This document shows, in pieces, positions 18,899 through 28,747 of a stretch of 64,000 nt of DNA. The notes under the pieces are model-generated. The model worked only from the letters and a program-made list of their open reading frames with translations, was not told where the DNA came from and searched no databases. Location of the stretch: the NCBI GenBank assembly GCA_963709185.1, contig CAVPVQ010000028.1:124001-188000 (forward strand), read 5' to 3'. The position numbers were made by a program, and so were the translations under genes. Origin of the DNA: Roseiarcus sp963709185. GTDB lineage: Bacteria > Pseudomonadota > Alphaproteobacteria > Rhizobiales > Beijerinckiaceae. The first letter of the stretch is position 1. Every line of letters begins with the position of its first letter.

Positions 18899-19854
18899 AT
18901 GTCCACGGCGCCAGCGTCCCCAATCGCGCAAGATTCCGGCGCGGCGCTCGATCCCGCGCGCTCGTTCCAGGGGCTGATCCTGACGCTCCAAAGCTTCTGG
19001 GCGCGGCAAGGCTGCGTCATCCTGCAGCCCTATGATATGGAAGTCGGCGCCGGCACGTTCCACCCCGCGACGACCCTTCGCTCGCTTGGCCCAAACCCTT
19101 GGAAAGCCGCCTATGTCCAGCCCTCGCGCCGGCCCAAGGACGGGCGCTACGGCGAAAATCCCAACCGCCTCCAGCACTATTACCAGTTTCAGGTGATCCT
19201 GAAGCCCTCGCCGGACAATCTGCAGGATCTCTACCTCAATTCGCTCGCCGCGATCGGCGTCGACGCTGGCCTGCATGACATCCGCTTCGTCGAGGACGAC
19301 TGGGAGAGCCCGACGCTCGGCGCCTGGGGGCTCGGCTGGGAATGCTGGTGCGACGGGATGGAAGTTTCGCAATTCACCTATTTTCAGCAGGTCGCGGGCT
19401 TCGAGTGCGCGCCGGTGTCGGGCGAACTGACCTACGGGCTCGAGCGGCTGGCGATGTACGTGCAGGGGGTCGACAGCATCTACGACATCAATTTCAACGG
19501 CCGCGATGGCGCCGAACGCATCACCTATGGCGATGTCTTCCTGCAGGCCGAGCAGGAATATTCGCGGCACAATTTCGAATACGCCGACACCGCGATGCTA
19601 TTTCGCCATTTCCGCGACGCCGAGGGCGAGTGCCGCGCGCTGCTGGAGAAAGGCGCGGGCGAGGCGCGGTCATCTGATGGCGCTGCCGGCCTATGACCAG
19701 TGCATCAAGGCGAGCCACGCGTTCAACCTGCTCGACGCGCGCGGGGTGATCTCGGTCACCGAGCGCCAGAGCTACATTTTGCGCGTGCGCGAACTCGCCA
19801 GGGCGTGCGGCAAGGCATGGCTGAGGACGGCGGGCGGCGGCGCGAGCGGCCTAA
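18899..19854 (+). CDS. glyQ: Glycyl-tRNA synthetase alpha subunit (frame broken)
   Basis: Catalytic subunit of the tetrameric glycyl-tRNA synthetase. The first 255 residues read without fault (SFQGLILTLQSFWARQGCVI, QPYDMEVGAGTFHPATTLRS, GLERLAMYVQGVDSIYDINF). Near 19666 the frame is lost; the next frame continues as MALPAYDQCIKASHAFNLLD and VISVTERQSYILRVRELARA, the proper family C-terminus. A second break near 19842 would give the stop TAA at 19852-19854; both are repaired by restoring one CG in a CGCG run. The stop is therefore inferred. Since the gene is essential I treat the breaks as sequence error. glyS follows 34 bases later. Confidence 0.9.
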
Positions 19855-19888
19855 GGCGCGCCGAACGGCGAGGATTGAGAAAGACCCC

Positions 19889-22342
19889 ATGCCCGATCTC
19901 CTGCTCGAATTGTTCAGCGAAGAGATTCCCGCGCGGATGCAGCGGCAGGCCGCCGACGACCTCAAGCGCCTGTTCACCAACGCGCTGGTCGAGGCCGGCC
20001 TCGTCTATGAGGGCGCGCAGAGCTTCGCGACGCCGCGCCGGCTGGCGCTGCATATCGTCGGCCTTCCCGCCGAACAGCCCAAAAGCGTCGAGGTGCGCAG
20101 GGGTCCGCGGGTCGGCGCGCCCGACGCGGCGATCCAGGGTTTTTTGAAAAGCGCGGGGCTCGCCAACATCGAGCAGGCGAAGATCGAGCGCGACCCGAAG
20201 AAGGGCGAGTTCTACGTCGCGGCGATCGAACGGCCGGGCCGCGCCACGCCTGAGCTGATCGCCGGGATCGCGCCGGCGATCATCCGCGGCTTTCCGTGGC
20301 CGAAGTCGATGCGCTGGGGCGCCGCTTCGGCGCGCCCCGAAGCGCTGCGCTGGGTGCGCCCGCTGCATGGAATCGTCTGCACGTTCAGCGCGGCGAACGA
20401 GACCCCGCAGATCGTCGCCTTCGACATCGACGGCCTCGCTTCAGGCGATGTGACGTTCGGCCATCGCTTCATGGCGCCCGGCCCGATCAAGGTCCGGCGC
20501 TTTGACGATTATGCCGATGCGCTGGCGAAGGCTCGGGTCGTGCTCGACGCCGGGCGGCGCAAGGACATCATCCTGGCCGATGCGCGCAGCCTCGCGCTGG
20601 CCCATGGGCTCGAACTTGTCGAGGATGAAGGCTTGCTCGAGGAAGTCGCCGGCCTCGTCGAATGGCCGGTCGTGCTGATGGGCGAATTCGAGCCGGCGTT
20701 TCTCGAAATCCCCCCGGAGGTGATCCGCGCCACCATCCGCGCCAACCAGAAATGCTTCGTGATGCGCGACGCCACAAGCGGAAGCGCCGTTCCGCCTGTC
20801 ATGGCCGGGGACCAGGCGACGACGGCCGTCGCTGCCAATGGCGGACTCGCCAACAAATTCATCATCGTCTCGAATCTCGTCGCACGCGACGACGGCAAGG
20901 CGATCGCCGCGGGCAACGGCCGCGTCGTGCGCGCGCGCCTCTCCGACGCCCGCCATTTCTGGCTGACCGACCTCGCCCCGCTGCCCGACTACAAGGACAG
21001 GGCCGACAAGCCGCTCGACCAGCGCCTCGCCAAGCTGCGCGCGCTGAACATCGTGTTCCACGAGAAGCTGGGGACGCAGGGCGAGCGGGTGGACCGGATC
21101 GTGGCGCTGGCGAAGGAGCTTGCGCCGCTGGTGGGCGCCGATCCGGCGCTGGCGGGGCGAGCGGCGCTGCTCGCCAAGGCCGATCTCGTCACCGAAATGG
21201 TCGGCGAATTCCCCGAGTTGCAGGGCCTGATGGGCCGCTATTACGCGGCGGCGCAGGGCGAGGACGCCGCGTCGCCGCGGCGATCGAGGAGCACTACAAG
21301 CCGCAGGGGCCGAACGACCGCGTTCCGACCGACCCCGTTTCGATCGCAGTGGCGCTCGCCGACAAGCTCGACACGCTCGTTGGATTCTGGGCGATCGACG
21401 AGAAGCCGACGGGCAGCAAGGACCCCTATGCGCTGCGACGGGCGGCGCTGGGGGTGATCCGGATCGTGCTGGAGAATGGTTGTCGATGAAGCTAAGCGAA
21501 GTATTCGAAAGTCTGTTGCTCGATTACTTTCGGACTGCGACAATCGTGATTGTCAGTGATCGTGGCATCCCCGCGCTATCGGTCAGGATACAATAGAGCA
21601 CGACGTCGTTCTAATGATCTTGACGCGACGGACTGGTCGAGATTGTCGACATTGACTCAGGTGACGTCTCCGGTGCATTGCGTGAGTCGAATACGTCGTA
21701 GCTAAAGTCGATTTCTTGAGACGCGCAAAAGGAATGCTTGACTGTTACGAGCCGAGGACTGGTCAAGCCGTATTGGCACGGCAAAATTCCGATTTTCAAG
21801 CTGGCAGATCTCGATGTGAACTCCTCGCCTTCTTCGCCGACCGCCTGAAGGTCTACCTCCGCGATAAGGGCGCGCGGCACGACCTGATCGACGCGGTTTT
21901 CGCGCTCCAGGACCAGGACGATCTGCTGATGATCGTCCGCCGCGTCGAGGCGCTCGGCCGATTTCTCGATACCGACGACGGCAAGAACCTTCTCGCCGGC
22001 TATCGCCGCGCCGCCAACATCCTGCGTGCCGAGGAGAAGAAGGACGGCCCCGACGCGTTCAAGGGCGCGCATGACGCCGCGCTGCTCATTGTCGACCAGG
22101 AGAAGGCGCTCGCCGCCGCGCTCGACCTTGCCGGACGCGAGGCGGCCGAGCGCGTCGCGGCGGAGGATTTCGAGGGCGCGATGCGGGCCCTGGCGGCGCT
22201 GCGCGCGCCGGTCGACGCGTTCTTCATCGACGTCACCGTCAACGCCGACGATCCCGCGCTGCGGCTCAACCGGCTGCGCCTGCTCAACGCGCTGCGCCAC
22301 GCCGTTCACACCGTCGCCGATTTCTCGAAGATCGCGGGTTAG
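19889..22342 (+). CDS. glyS: Glycyl-tRNA synthetase beta subunit (frame broken, interrupted)
   Basis: Beta subunit needed for tRNA binding. The N-terminal 460 residues are regular (MPDLLLELFSEEIPARMQ, SFATPRRLALHIVGLP, IRANQKCFVMRD). Near 21270 one base is missing (GCCGCG-TCGCC for GCCGCGGTCGCC) and the reading resumes as AAIEEHYKPQGPNDRVPTDP up to GVIRIVLENG at about 21480. After a roughly 335-base low-GC stretch with stops in all frames, the typical C-terminus returns as ELLAFFADRLKVYLRDKGAR and ends VHTVADFSKIAG. The single base is likely an error; the low-GC tract is harder to explain and is listed separately. Confidence 0.85.
21486..21818 (+). other. Low-GC tract inside glyS
   Basis: About 51 percent G+C by my count against roughly 70 percent on either side. 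It sits exactly where family members have a short variable linker (about 30 residues in other bacteria) between the HD-like and anticodon-binding parts of GlyS, but it is about three times longer and has stop codons in all three forward frames. It contains the small hairpin GACAATCGTGATTGTC near 21540. I recognise no insertion-sequence ends, no direct repeat at the borders, and no credible protein. Confidence 0.6.
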
Positions 22343-22350
22343 GCGCCGTT

Positions 22351-22519
22351 CGTCATTGCGAGCGAAGCGAAGCAATCCAGAGGTCGTGACGGCGCCCGAG
22401 AAGGCGCGTCCATCGCCGCCCGCAATAGAGCGTCCTCTCAACCCGAGAGTGAAGCTCACCAATGACGCAAGTCGTTGAGGTGACGACCTCTGGATTGCTT
22501 CGCTTCGCTCGCAATGACG
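22351..22519. repeat. 37-bp perfect inverted repeat flanking about 95 bases, between convergent glyS and irr
   Basis: The arm at 22351-22387 begins CGTCATTGCGAGCGAAGCGA and continues AGCAATCCAGAGGTCGT; its exact reverse complement is at 22483-22519. The GCGAGCGAAGCGAAGCAATCC core is a well-known dispersed intergenic repeat of alphaproteobacteria and other bacteria, here as a complete two-armed unit. It lies between the 3' ends of glyS and irr, so it may also act as a bidirectional transcription terminator through a very stable hairpin. No reading frame lies inside. Confidence 0.9.
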
Positions 22520-22526
22520 GAGCCGG

Positions 22527-22952
22527 CTAATCCCGCGCCGGGGCGCGCTTGATCCGGACGATGACATCGACCCGGGCGATCTCGGTGCCCTCGGGCGGCT
22601 GCGGCAGGCCGGAGATCGCCACCTCTCCCTTGGGAATGTCGACGAGCGCGTTGGTCTCCTCGATCAGGAAATGGTGGTGATGCCTGACGTTGGTGTCGAA
22701 ATAGGTGCGCGAACCATCCACCGCGATCTCGTTGAGCAGCCCGGCCTCGGTGAACTGGTGGAGCGTGTTGTAGACGGTGGCGAGCGAAACCGGCACTTTC
22801 ATCGCGACCGCCTCCTCGTAGAGATTTTCCGCGGTGACGTGGCGGTCGCCCTTGCCGAACAGCAGCCAGCCCAAGGCGATGCGCTGGCGGGTCGGACGCA
22901 AGTTGGCGCGGCGCAGTTTTCCGCGCAACTGGTGGACCGGGCAGCCGCTCAT
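22527..22952 (-). CDS. irr: Fur-family iron response regulator Irr
   Basis: Global regulator of iron and heme genes in Hyphomicrobiales, degraded or inactivated by heme. The winged-helix part reads LRPTRQRIALGWLLFGKGDR and VSLATVYNTLHQFTEAGLLN, the Irr form of the Fur domain, followed by the histidine cluster VRHHHHFLIEE. Just after the chosen ATG is GCPVH, a Cys-Pro heme regulatory motif placed as in Bradyrhizobium Irr. 141 residues from ATG 22952; a TTG at 23003 would add 17 unconserved residues. It is divergent from fabA, the usual rhizobial arrangement. Confidence 0.93.
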   Translation of the reverse strand: MSGCPVHQLRGKLRRANLRPTRQRIALGWLLFGKGDRHVTAENLYEEAVAMKVPVSLATVYNTLHQFTEAGLLNEIAVDGSRTYFDTNVRHHHHFLIEETNALVDIPKGEVAISGLPQPPEGTEIARVDVIVRIKRAPARD

Positions 22953-23210
22953 CGGGTCGCTGGAGCGCCCGCCGACGGGCGGGGAAGTTCGGATTTCAGC
23001 CAATTTGTTCAGGTTCCAATGGTCGAGGCCATCGCGGCGAGGCGACGCCGGACGGCTCCCTACTCATACAAAGCCCGTCGACGGCGCGCAACGTGCAAAG
23101 ACGCCGCATCGTCCGGCGGCGCTCCCGCTTTCGGGCCGCAGCCGCCTGTGTTAGGAAGCGCCGAACGACCGGCGCGCCGCGCGCCAGGCCGGGTTTGGGA
23201 CTTGGCGTTG

Positions 23211-23735
23211 ATGAACGAGAGGCGCTCCAGTTTCGCTTACGAAGAGCTGCTCGCCTGCGGGCGGGGCGAGCTGTTCGGGGCCGGCAATGCGCAATTGCCG
23301 CTGCCGCCGATGCTGATGTTCGATCGCATCACCGACATTTCCGAGGCCGGCGGGGCGAATGGCAAGGGCGGGGTGCGCGCCGAGTTCGACGTCCGGCCGG
23401 AGCTGTGGTTTTTCGGCTGCCATTTCAAGAACGATCCCGTCATGCCCGGCTGCCTCGGGCTTGACGCGCTGTGGCAATTGACCGGGTTTTTTCTCGGCTG
23501 GCTCGGCCTGTCCGGGCGCGGACGCGCGCTGGGCGTCGGCGAGGTCAAGTTCGCCGATCAGGTGCTGCCTTCGGTCAAGCGCGTGATCTATGGCGTCGAT
23601 GTGAAGCGGGTGTTCAGGGGCAAGCTGGTGCTGGGCATCGCCGACGGCTGGTTGGAAGCCGACGGCAAGCGCATATATGACGTGCGGGATATTCGCGTTG
23701 GCCTGTTCGGCGCCGCCAAGACCGCGGAAGCGTGA
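23211..23735 (+). CDS. fabA: 3-hydroxydecanoyl-ACP dehydratase/isomerase
   Basis: Introduces the cis double bond in anaerobic unsaturated fatty acid synthesis. 174 residues. Active-site histidine is in the stretch ELWFFGCHFKNDPVMPGCLG, and the aspartate is in GLDALWQLTGFFLGWLG. The N-terminal SFAYEELLACGRGELFG and PMLMFDRITDISE are standard. First gene of a fabA-fabB-fabI operon; the 258-base stretch upstream separates it from divergent irr. Confidence 0.97.
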   Translation: MNERRSSFAYEELLACGRGELFGAGNAQLPLPPMLMFDRITDISEAGGANGKGGVRAEFDVRPELWFFGCHFKNDPVMPGCLGLDALWQLTGFFLGWLGLSGRGRALGVGEVKFADQVLPSVKRVIYGVDVKRVFRGKLVLGIADGWLEADGKRIYDVRDIRVGLFGAAKTAEA

Positions 23736-23796
23736 GTTAGAACCGTCCGACCCGCCGATTTTGATCGCTCTCGCGGCGAGCAGTCAGGAGAATGGG

Positions 23797-25020
23797 ATGA
23801 GGCGTGTCGTTATCACCGGCATGGGAATCGTCTCGTCGATCGGCGACAGCGCGCAGGAAGTGCTGGCGAGCCTGCGGGAAGGCCGGTCGGGCGTCACCCG
23901 CGCCGAAAAATACGTTGAGCTGGGCTTTCGCTGTCAGGTGCACGGCGCCCCGGCGCGCAAGCCGGAGGAGGGGGTCGACCGTCGCGCGATGCGTTTTCTC
24001 GGCGACGGCGCGGCGTGGAACCATGTCGCGATGGAGCAGGCGATCCGCGACGGCGGCCTCGAGGCGAACGAAATCTCCAACGAGCGCACCGGCCTGATCA
24101 TGGGCTCCGGCGGGCCTTCGACCCGAACAATCGTCGAATCGGCCGACATCGCGCGGACCAGGGGGCCGAAGCGCGTCGGCCCGTTCGCGGTGCCCAAGGC
24201 GATGTCTTCGACCGCCTCGGCGACGCTTTCGACCTGGTTCAAGATCAAAGGGGTCAATTATTCGATCTCGTCGGCCTGCGCGACCTCCAACCATTGCATC
24301 GGCAACGCCTACGAACTGATCCAGTGGGGCAAGCAGGACATCATCTTCGCCGGCGGCTGCGAGGATCTCGACTGGACGATGTCGGTGCTGTTCGATGCGA
24401 TGGGCGCGATGTCGAGCGGTTACAATGACCGACCCGCCGTCGCCTCGCGCGCCTATGACAAGAACCGCGACGGCTTCGTCATCGCCGGCGGCGCCGGCGT
24501 GGTGGTGCTCGAGGAGCTCGAACACGCCCGCGCCCGCGGCGCCCGGATCTACGGCGAGATCGTCGGCTATGGCGCGACCTCCGACGGCTACGACATGGTC
24601 GCCCCGTCGGGCGAAGGGGCGGTGCGCTGCATGCGCCAGGCGCTCGCCACGGTGAAGGCGCCGATCGACTATATCAATCCGCATGCGACGTCGACGCCGG
24701 TCGGCGATCTCAGGGAGATCGAAGCCTTGCGCGAGGTGTTCGGCTCCGGCGACCGCTGTCCGCCGGTGGCGGCGACCAAATCGCTGACCGGCCATTCGCT
24801 GGGGGCGACCGGAGTGCAGGAGGCGATCTATTCCTTGCTGATGATGCAGAACGGCTTTATCTGCGGGAGCGCGCATATCGACGAGCTCGATCCGGCGTTC
24901 GCCGATATGCCGATCGTGCGCGAGCGGCGCGACAATGTGAAGCTGGGCGCCGTGCTGTCCAATTCGTTCGGCTTTGGCGGCACCAATGCGACAATCGTTC
25001 TCAAGCACGTCGACGCTTGA
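23797..25020 (+). CDS. fabB: Beta-ketoacyl-ACP synthase I
   Basis: Condensing enzyme that elongates the unsaturated intermediates made by FabA. 407 residues. Catalytic cysteine is in YSISSACATSNHCIGNAYEL; the two histidines are in INPHATSTPVGDLREIEA and AATKSLTGHSLGATGVQE. The GFGGTNATIVLKHV ending is canonical. The start ATG at 23797 follows AGGAGAATGGG. Second gene of the fabA operon, with fabI starting 37 bases downstream. Confidence 0.97.
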   Translation: MRRVVITGMGIVSSIGDSAQEVLASLREGRSGVTRAEKYVELGFRCQVHGAPARKPEEGVDRRAMRFLGDGAAWNHVAMEQAIRDGGLEANEISNERTGLIMGSGGPSTRTIVESADIARTRGPKRVGPFAVPKAMSSTASATLSTWFKIKGVNYSISSACATSNHCIGNAYELIQWGKQDIIFAGGCEDLDWTMSVLFDAMGAMSSGYNDRPAVASRAYDKNRDGFVIAGGAGVVVLEELEHARARGARIYGEIVGYGATSDGYDMVAPSGEGAVRCMRQALATVKAPIDYINPHATSTPVGDLREIEALREVFGSGDRCPPVAATKSLTGHSLGATGVQEAIYSLLMMQNGFICGSAHIDELDPAFADMPIVRERRDNVKLGAVLSNSFGFGGTNATIVLKHVDA

Positions 25021-25057
25021 GGCTGGGGGCGAGGCGGGCTTGGTCAAATCCGGACTG

Positions 25058-25873
25058 ATGAGCGGCCGGCGCGGCCTTGTCATGGGGGTCGCGAACGACC
25101 ATTCGATCGCCTGGGGCGTCGCGCAGGCGCTGGCCGCCCAGGGCGCCGAGCTTGCCTTCACCCACCAGGGCGAGGCGCTGGGCAAACGGGTCAAGCCGCT
25201 GGCCGCCAGCCTCGGATCGTCGCTGGTGCTGCCCTGCGACGTCGAGGACCTCGCCTCCGTCGATCAGGTGTTCGATGCGCTGAAGGCGCAATGGGGGTCG
25301 ATGGATTTTGTCGTCCATTGCATCGCCTATTCCGATCGCGGCCAGTTGAAGGGGCGCTACGCCGACACGACGCGCGAGAATTTCATCCGCACGATGGTCG
25401 TCTCGGCGTTCTCGTTCACCGAAATCGCCAGGCGCGCGGCTGCGCTGATGCCGGCGGGCGGGGCGATGGCGACCTTGACCTTCGGCGGCGCGACGCGGGT
25501 GATGCCCAACTACAATGTCATGGGAATCGCCAAGGCGGCGCTGGAGGCGAGCGTGCGATACCTCGCCGCCGATTTTGGGCCGGCCGGCATTCGCGTCAAC
25601 GCCATTTCCGCGGGACCCATCCGCACGCTGGCGGGAGCGGGCATCGCCGACGCCCGGTTCATGTTCAATTTCCAGCGCGCCCATGCGCCGCTGCGCCGGA
25701 CCGTGACGATCGACGACGTCGGCGGCGCCGCGGTCTACCTGCTGTCGGACCTCTCCTCGGGGGTGACCGGCGAAGTCCATTTCGTCGACGCCGGCTACAA
25801 CATCATTTCGATGCCGCGCCCCGAGAACGTCAGGGCGTCGGACAGCGGCGAAGTGGATCTCGCCGCCGAGTGA
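25058..25873 (+). CDS. fabI: Enoyl-ACP reductase (NADH)
   Basis: Last reductive step of each fatty acid elongation cycle. 271 residues of the short-chain dehydrogenase superfamily in the FabI variant: GLVMGVANDHSIAWGVAQAL binds the nucleotide, and the catalytic pair is in FGGATRVMPNYNVMGIAKAA (Tyr-x6-Lys). ISAGPIRTLAGAGI and GEVHFVDAGYNI are family hallmarks. A TTG at 25040 is an alternative start adding six residues. Terminal gene of the fab operon. Confidence 0.95.
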   Translation: MSGRRGLVMGVANDHSIAWGVAQALAAQGAELAFTHQGEALGKRVKPLAASLGSSLVLPCDVEDLASVDQVFDALKAQWGSMDFVVHCIAYSDRGQLKGRYADTTRENFIRTMVVSAFSFTEIARRAAALMPAGGAMATLTFGGATRVMPNYNVMGIAKAALEASVRYLAADFGPAGIRVNAISAGPIRTLAGAGIADARFMFNFQRAHAPLRRTVTIDDVGGAAVYLLSDLSSGVTGEVHFVDAGYNIISMPRPENVRASDSGEVDLAAE

Positions 25874-25971
25874 TCTGCGCCGCCGCGACGACGAACCGGT
25901 CGAAAAATCACGGTAAATTATTTGTAAACCGTCCGGTCATAGGGTCGGCGACCCGCCGGGAGAAGCCGCCG

Positions 25972-27246
25972 ATGAGCATCGTCGAAATCACGACTGCGAC
26001 CTTGTTCCGCGCCAATCGGGCGAGGCGGCTCGCCGGCGTCCTTTGGCTGCTCAGCGCGTTCGCCCTCGCCGGGGTCGTGGCGGCGCCTCAGGCGATCGCC
26101 CGTCCCGCGGCGAGGGCGCCGGCGGCTGCGCGGTCTTTTCAGCTTTTCATTGAGGGGCTCTGGCCGCAGGCTCAGGCGCGCGGGGTTTCGCGGGAAACCT
26201 TCGACGCCGCGTTCAAAGGGGTCGCCTATGATCCCAAGGTTTTCGCCCATACCCGGACCCAGGCGGAGTTCGTCAAACCGGTATGGGACTACCTCGCCTC
26301 TGCGGTGTCGGCTCAGCGCGTCGAGCGCGCGCGGGCGGCCGCGCAGCGCGACCAGCCGTGGTTCGCCAAGGCGCAGCGCGAATTCGGCGTCGATCCGGCC
26401 GTTGTGATCGGCATCTGGGGACTGGAGACCGATTTCGGCGCGTTCGCTGGCTCCGACAACGTGATCCGCGCGCTGGCGACCCTCGCTTACGCCCATTATC
26501 GCGGCGACTATTTCCGCGATGAGCTGCTCGCCGCGCTGCAGATCCTGGAGGACGGCGACATCACCGTCGCACAGATGAAGGGCTCATGGGCCGGGGCGAT
26601 GGGCCAGACCCAGTTCATGCCTTCGAGCTTCAGGGAATTCGCCGTCGATTTTGACGGCGGCGGCCGGCGCGACATCTGGACCAACGCCCCCGACGCGATC
26701 GGCTCGACCGCCAATTATTTGCAGAAGCACGGCTGGATCGCCGGCGAGCCGTGGGGGCTTGAAGTCACGCTGCCCGAAGGGTTCGACCTCAAGAGCGCCG
26801 ATTCCTCCGCATACGCGCCATTCAGCAGCTTCGCCGAACGCGGCGTCAAACGCGCCGACGGAACGGAATTGCCCCGCGCGCCGCAAGGGCAACTGCTGAT
26901 CACCGCGGGGCTGCGCGGACCGATCTTTCTCGTGACGCCCAATTTCAAGGTCATCAAGACCTACAACAACTCGACGTCCTACGCCCTGGGCGTCGCCCTG
27001 CTCGGCGATCGGGCGCTGGGCGGCGAAAGCCTCCACGCCGCCTGGCCGGTTCACGATCGGCGCCTCACCGCCACGCAAATGCGGGAGCTGCAGACAAGAT
27101 TGAAGAAATTGGGCTATGATGTCGGCGAGGTCGACGGCAGGATCGGCGAGTCGGCGCGCGCGGCTCTGCGCGCCTACCAGCAAGCGTCGGGAGAGGTTCC
27201 GGACGGCTATCCGACGCTGGAGCTGCTGGCGAGATTGCGCAAATAG
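25972..27246 (+). CDS. Lytic murein transglycosylase, MltB type, with peptidoglycan-binding domain
   Basis: Cleaves glycan strands of peptidoglycan to 1,6-anhydromuropeptides in the periplasm. 424 residues. Signal peptide within the first 55 (LAGVLWLLSAFALAGVVAAP). The SLT_2 domain has the catalytic glutamate in VIGIWGLETDFGAFAGSDNV and the substrate segment SWAGAMGQTQFMPSSFREFA. The last 60 residues form a PG_binding_1 domain (MRELQTRLKKLGYDVGEVDG). The AT-rich stretch near 25910 could hold its promoter. Confidence 0.93.
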   Translation: MSIVEITTATLFRANRARRLAGVLWLLSAFALAGVVAAPQAIARPAARAPAAARSFQLFIEGLWPQAQARGVSRETFDAAFKGVAYDPKVFAHTRTQAEFVKPVWDYLASAVSAQRVERARAAAQRDQPWFAKAQREFGVDPAVVIGIWGLETDFGAFAGSDNVIRALATLAYAHYRGDYFRDELLAALQILEDGDITVAQMKGSWAGAMGQTQFMPSSFREFAVDFDGGGRRDIWTNAPDAIGSTANYLQKHGWIAGEPWGLEVTLPEGFDLKSADSSAYAPFSSFAERGVKRADGTELPRAPQGQLLITAGLRGPIFLVTPNFKVIKTYNNSTSYALGVALLGDRALGGESLHAAWPVHDRRLTATQMRELQTRLKKLGYDVGEVDGRIGESARAALRAYQQASGEVPDGYPTLELLARLRK

Positions 27247-27271
27247 CCCCTGCCGCGCGATCAAGGGTCGA

Positions 27272-28492
27272 GTGGGATCGAAGGTGATTGCTCGCGCCAT
27301 CAAGTCCACCGTCAGGCGAGCGCCAGGAGCCGGCGTCTGGAAACTCGTCGCGGTCGCGCTGTTCCTTTACGCGACCGGCGGACCGGCGGTGCTGGCGCGA
27401 AACGACAGTCCGTCGGACTTCTGGCTGCAGCAACGCGAACTCGCCGATCAGGCGGCGCGGAACGCCCAGACGCGCGCCGCCCGCAGACCGCTACGCGACT
27501 TTGTGCCCGCCGAAGCGACGCGAGCGCCGGGCGCCATCGGCGGAACCCCGATCCAGCCGACGTTCTTCATCGACGTGCTCGGCGACAGCCTGGGCGTCGA
27601 GGCCGCCGAAGGCCTGAGCCAGGCTTTCACCGACAAGCCGGAAATCGCGGTCGTCGGGCGCGCGCATGACGCGTCAGGCCTCGTCAGGGACGATTATTAC
27701 GACTGGTTCAAGGCCGCCAACGATCTGGCCGCCGCCAAGGACAAGCTTGACTTTGTCGTCGTCATCATCGGCATCAATGATCTGCAGGTTCTCAAGGACG
27801 GCGCCGATACGCTCGACCCGCTCAGCGACAAATGGCGTGATGCGTACGGCCAGCGCATCGAGCGGCTGATCGCGCCGTTCAGGCAGGCTCACGTCCCGGT
27901 CGTCTGGGTCGGCCTGCCGCCGATGCGCAGCGATCGGTTCAACGCGCAGGTCGTCAAGCTCAACGAATTGTACAAGGAGCGCGCCGAAAAAGCCGGCGCG
28001 CGTTATATCGACATTTGGGACGCGTTCGCCGACGACGCCGGCCAGTACAACGCCTATGGGCCCGACATCGACGGCCAGAACGCCAAACTGCGCGCCGCCG
28101 ACGGCATCCACTTCACCAAGGCGGGCTCGCGCAAGCTGGCGCAGTTTCTCGATGGCGAAATCCGGCGGGCGTTCGAGGCGGCCAAACCGCAAGACGACAT
28201 CGCCAATCTGCCGCCCGATATCGAGCAGGCGGCGGACGACATCAACGCGCAGATCCGTCGGGAAATGGGCGTCGCCGCGCCGCCCGGCGCGCCGGCGTCG
28301 GGCCAACCCGCCAAGCCCCTCGCCGGCCCGATCCTGTCGCTGACGACGAGGCCGCTGTCGCCGGGCGGCGCGCTGGCGGCGCTCCAGCCCGCTTCAGGCG
28401 ACGCCGCGGCGGGCGAGCGCATTCTGGCCCAGGGCGCGCCGATCGAGGCGAAGCCCGGCCGCGCCGACGACTTCGCCTGGCCGCGCCTCTGA
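27272..28492 (+). CDS. Exported SGNH hydrolase-type protein (DUF459)
   Basis: A 406-residue protein with an N-terminal signal segment (WKLVAVALFLYATGGPAVLA). The SGNH-hydrolase blocks are visible: block I IDVLGDSLGVEAAEGL (GDS), block III VVIIGINDLQVLKDG (GxND), and block V ADGIHFTKAGSRKLAQFL (DxxH). The architecture matches DUF459, thought to act on cell-envelope acyl or acetyl groups. The C-terminal 120 residues are Pro/Ala rich and variable. GTG 27272 is preceded by AAGGG; GTG 27284 is an alternative. It lies 25 bases after the transglycosylase, so a shared operon is likely. Confidence 0.87.
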   Translation: MGSKVIARAIKSTVRRAPGAGVWKLVAVALFLYATGGPAVLARNDSPSDFWLQQRELADQAARNAQTRAARRPLRDFVPAEATRAPGAIGGTPIQPTFFIDVLGDSLGVEAAEGLSQAFTDKPEIAVVGRAHDASGLVRDDYYDWFKAANDLAAAKDKLDFVVVIIGINDLQVLKDGADTLDPLSDKWRDAYGQRIERLIAPFRQAHVPVVWVGLPPMRSDRFNAQVVKLNELYKERAEKAGARYIDIWDAFADDAGQYNAYGPDIDGQNAKLRAADGIHFTKAGSRKLAQFLDGEIRRAFEAAKPQDDIANLPPDIEQAADDINAQIRREMGVAAPPGAPASGQPAKPLAGPILSLTTRPLSPGGALAALQPASGDAAAGERILAQGAPIEAKPGRADDFAWPRL

Positions 28493-28747
28493 GCGGCGCG
28501 CCGCGCGCTCTTTCCTCATCGGCTCCGGGTTCAGAGACGGCGAATCGCGCCGCGGCGTTCTTGTTCGCCCGCCAACGCCGTGCTAGGCGACCGCCGAGAA
28601 TATCGTCGCCACGGCGCGGGGGGACCGGGGACAGCGTTTCCCACTCTTCGGTCAGCCATTCGCGCCAATGTTCCGTATCGTGCGAGTTTTGGCGCGCGCC
28701 GGCAGGGCTTGTCCAATGGAAGCCTTTGCGGCGGGGAGGGAAAGCGG

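Noticed and set aside
21611..22567. Minus-strand open frame covering the glyS tail and low-GC tract
   Set aside because: It crosses the real glyS 3' end and the inverted repeat; its part within the low-GC tract resembles no known protein.
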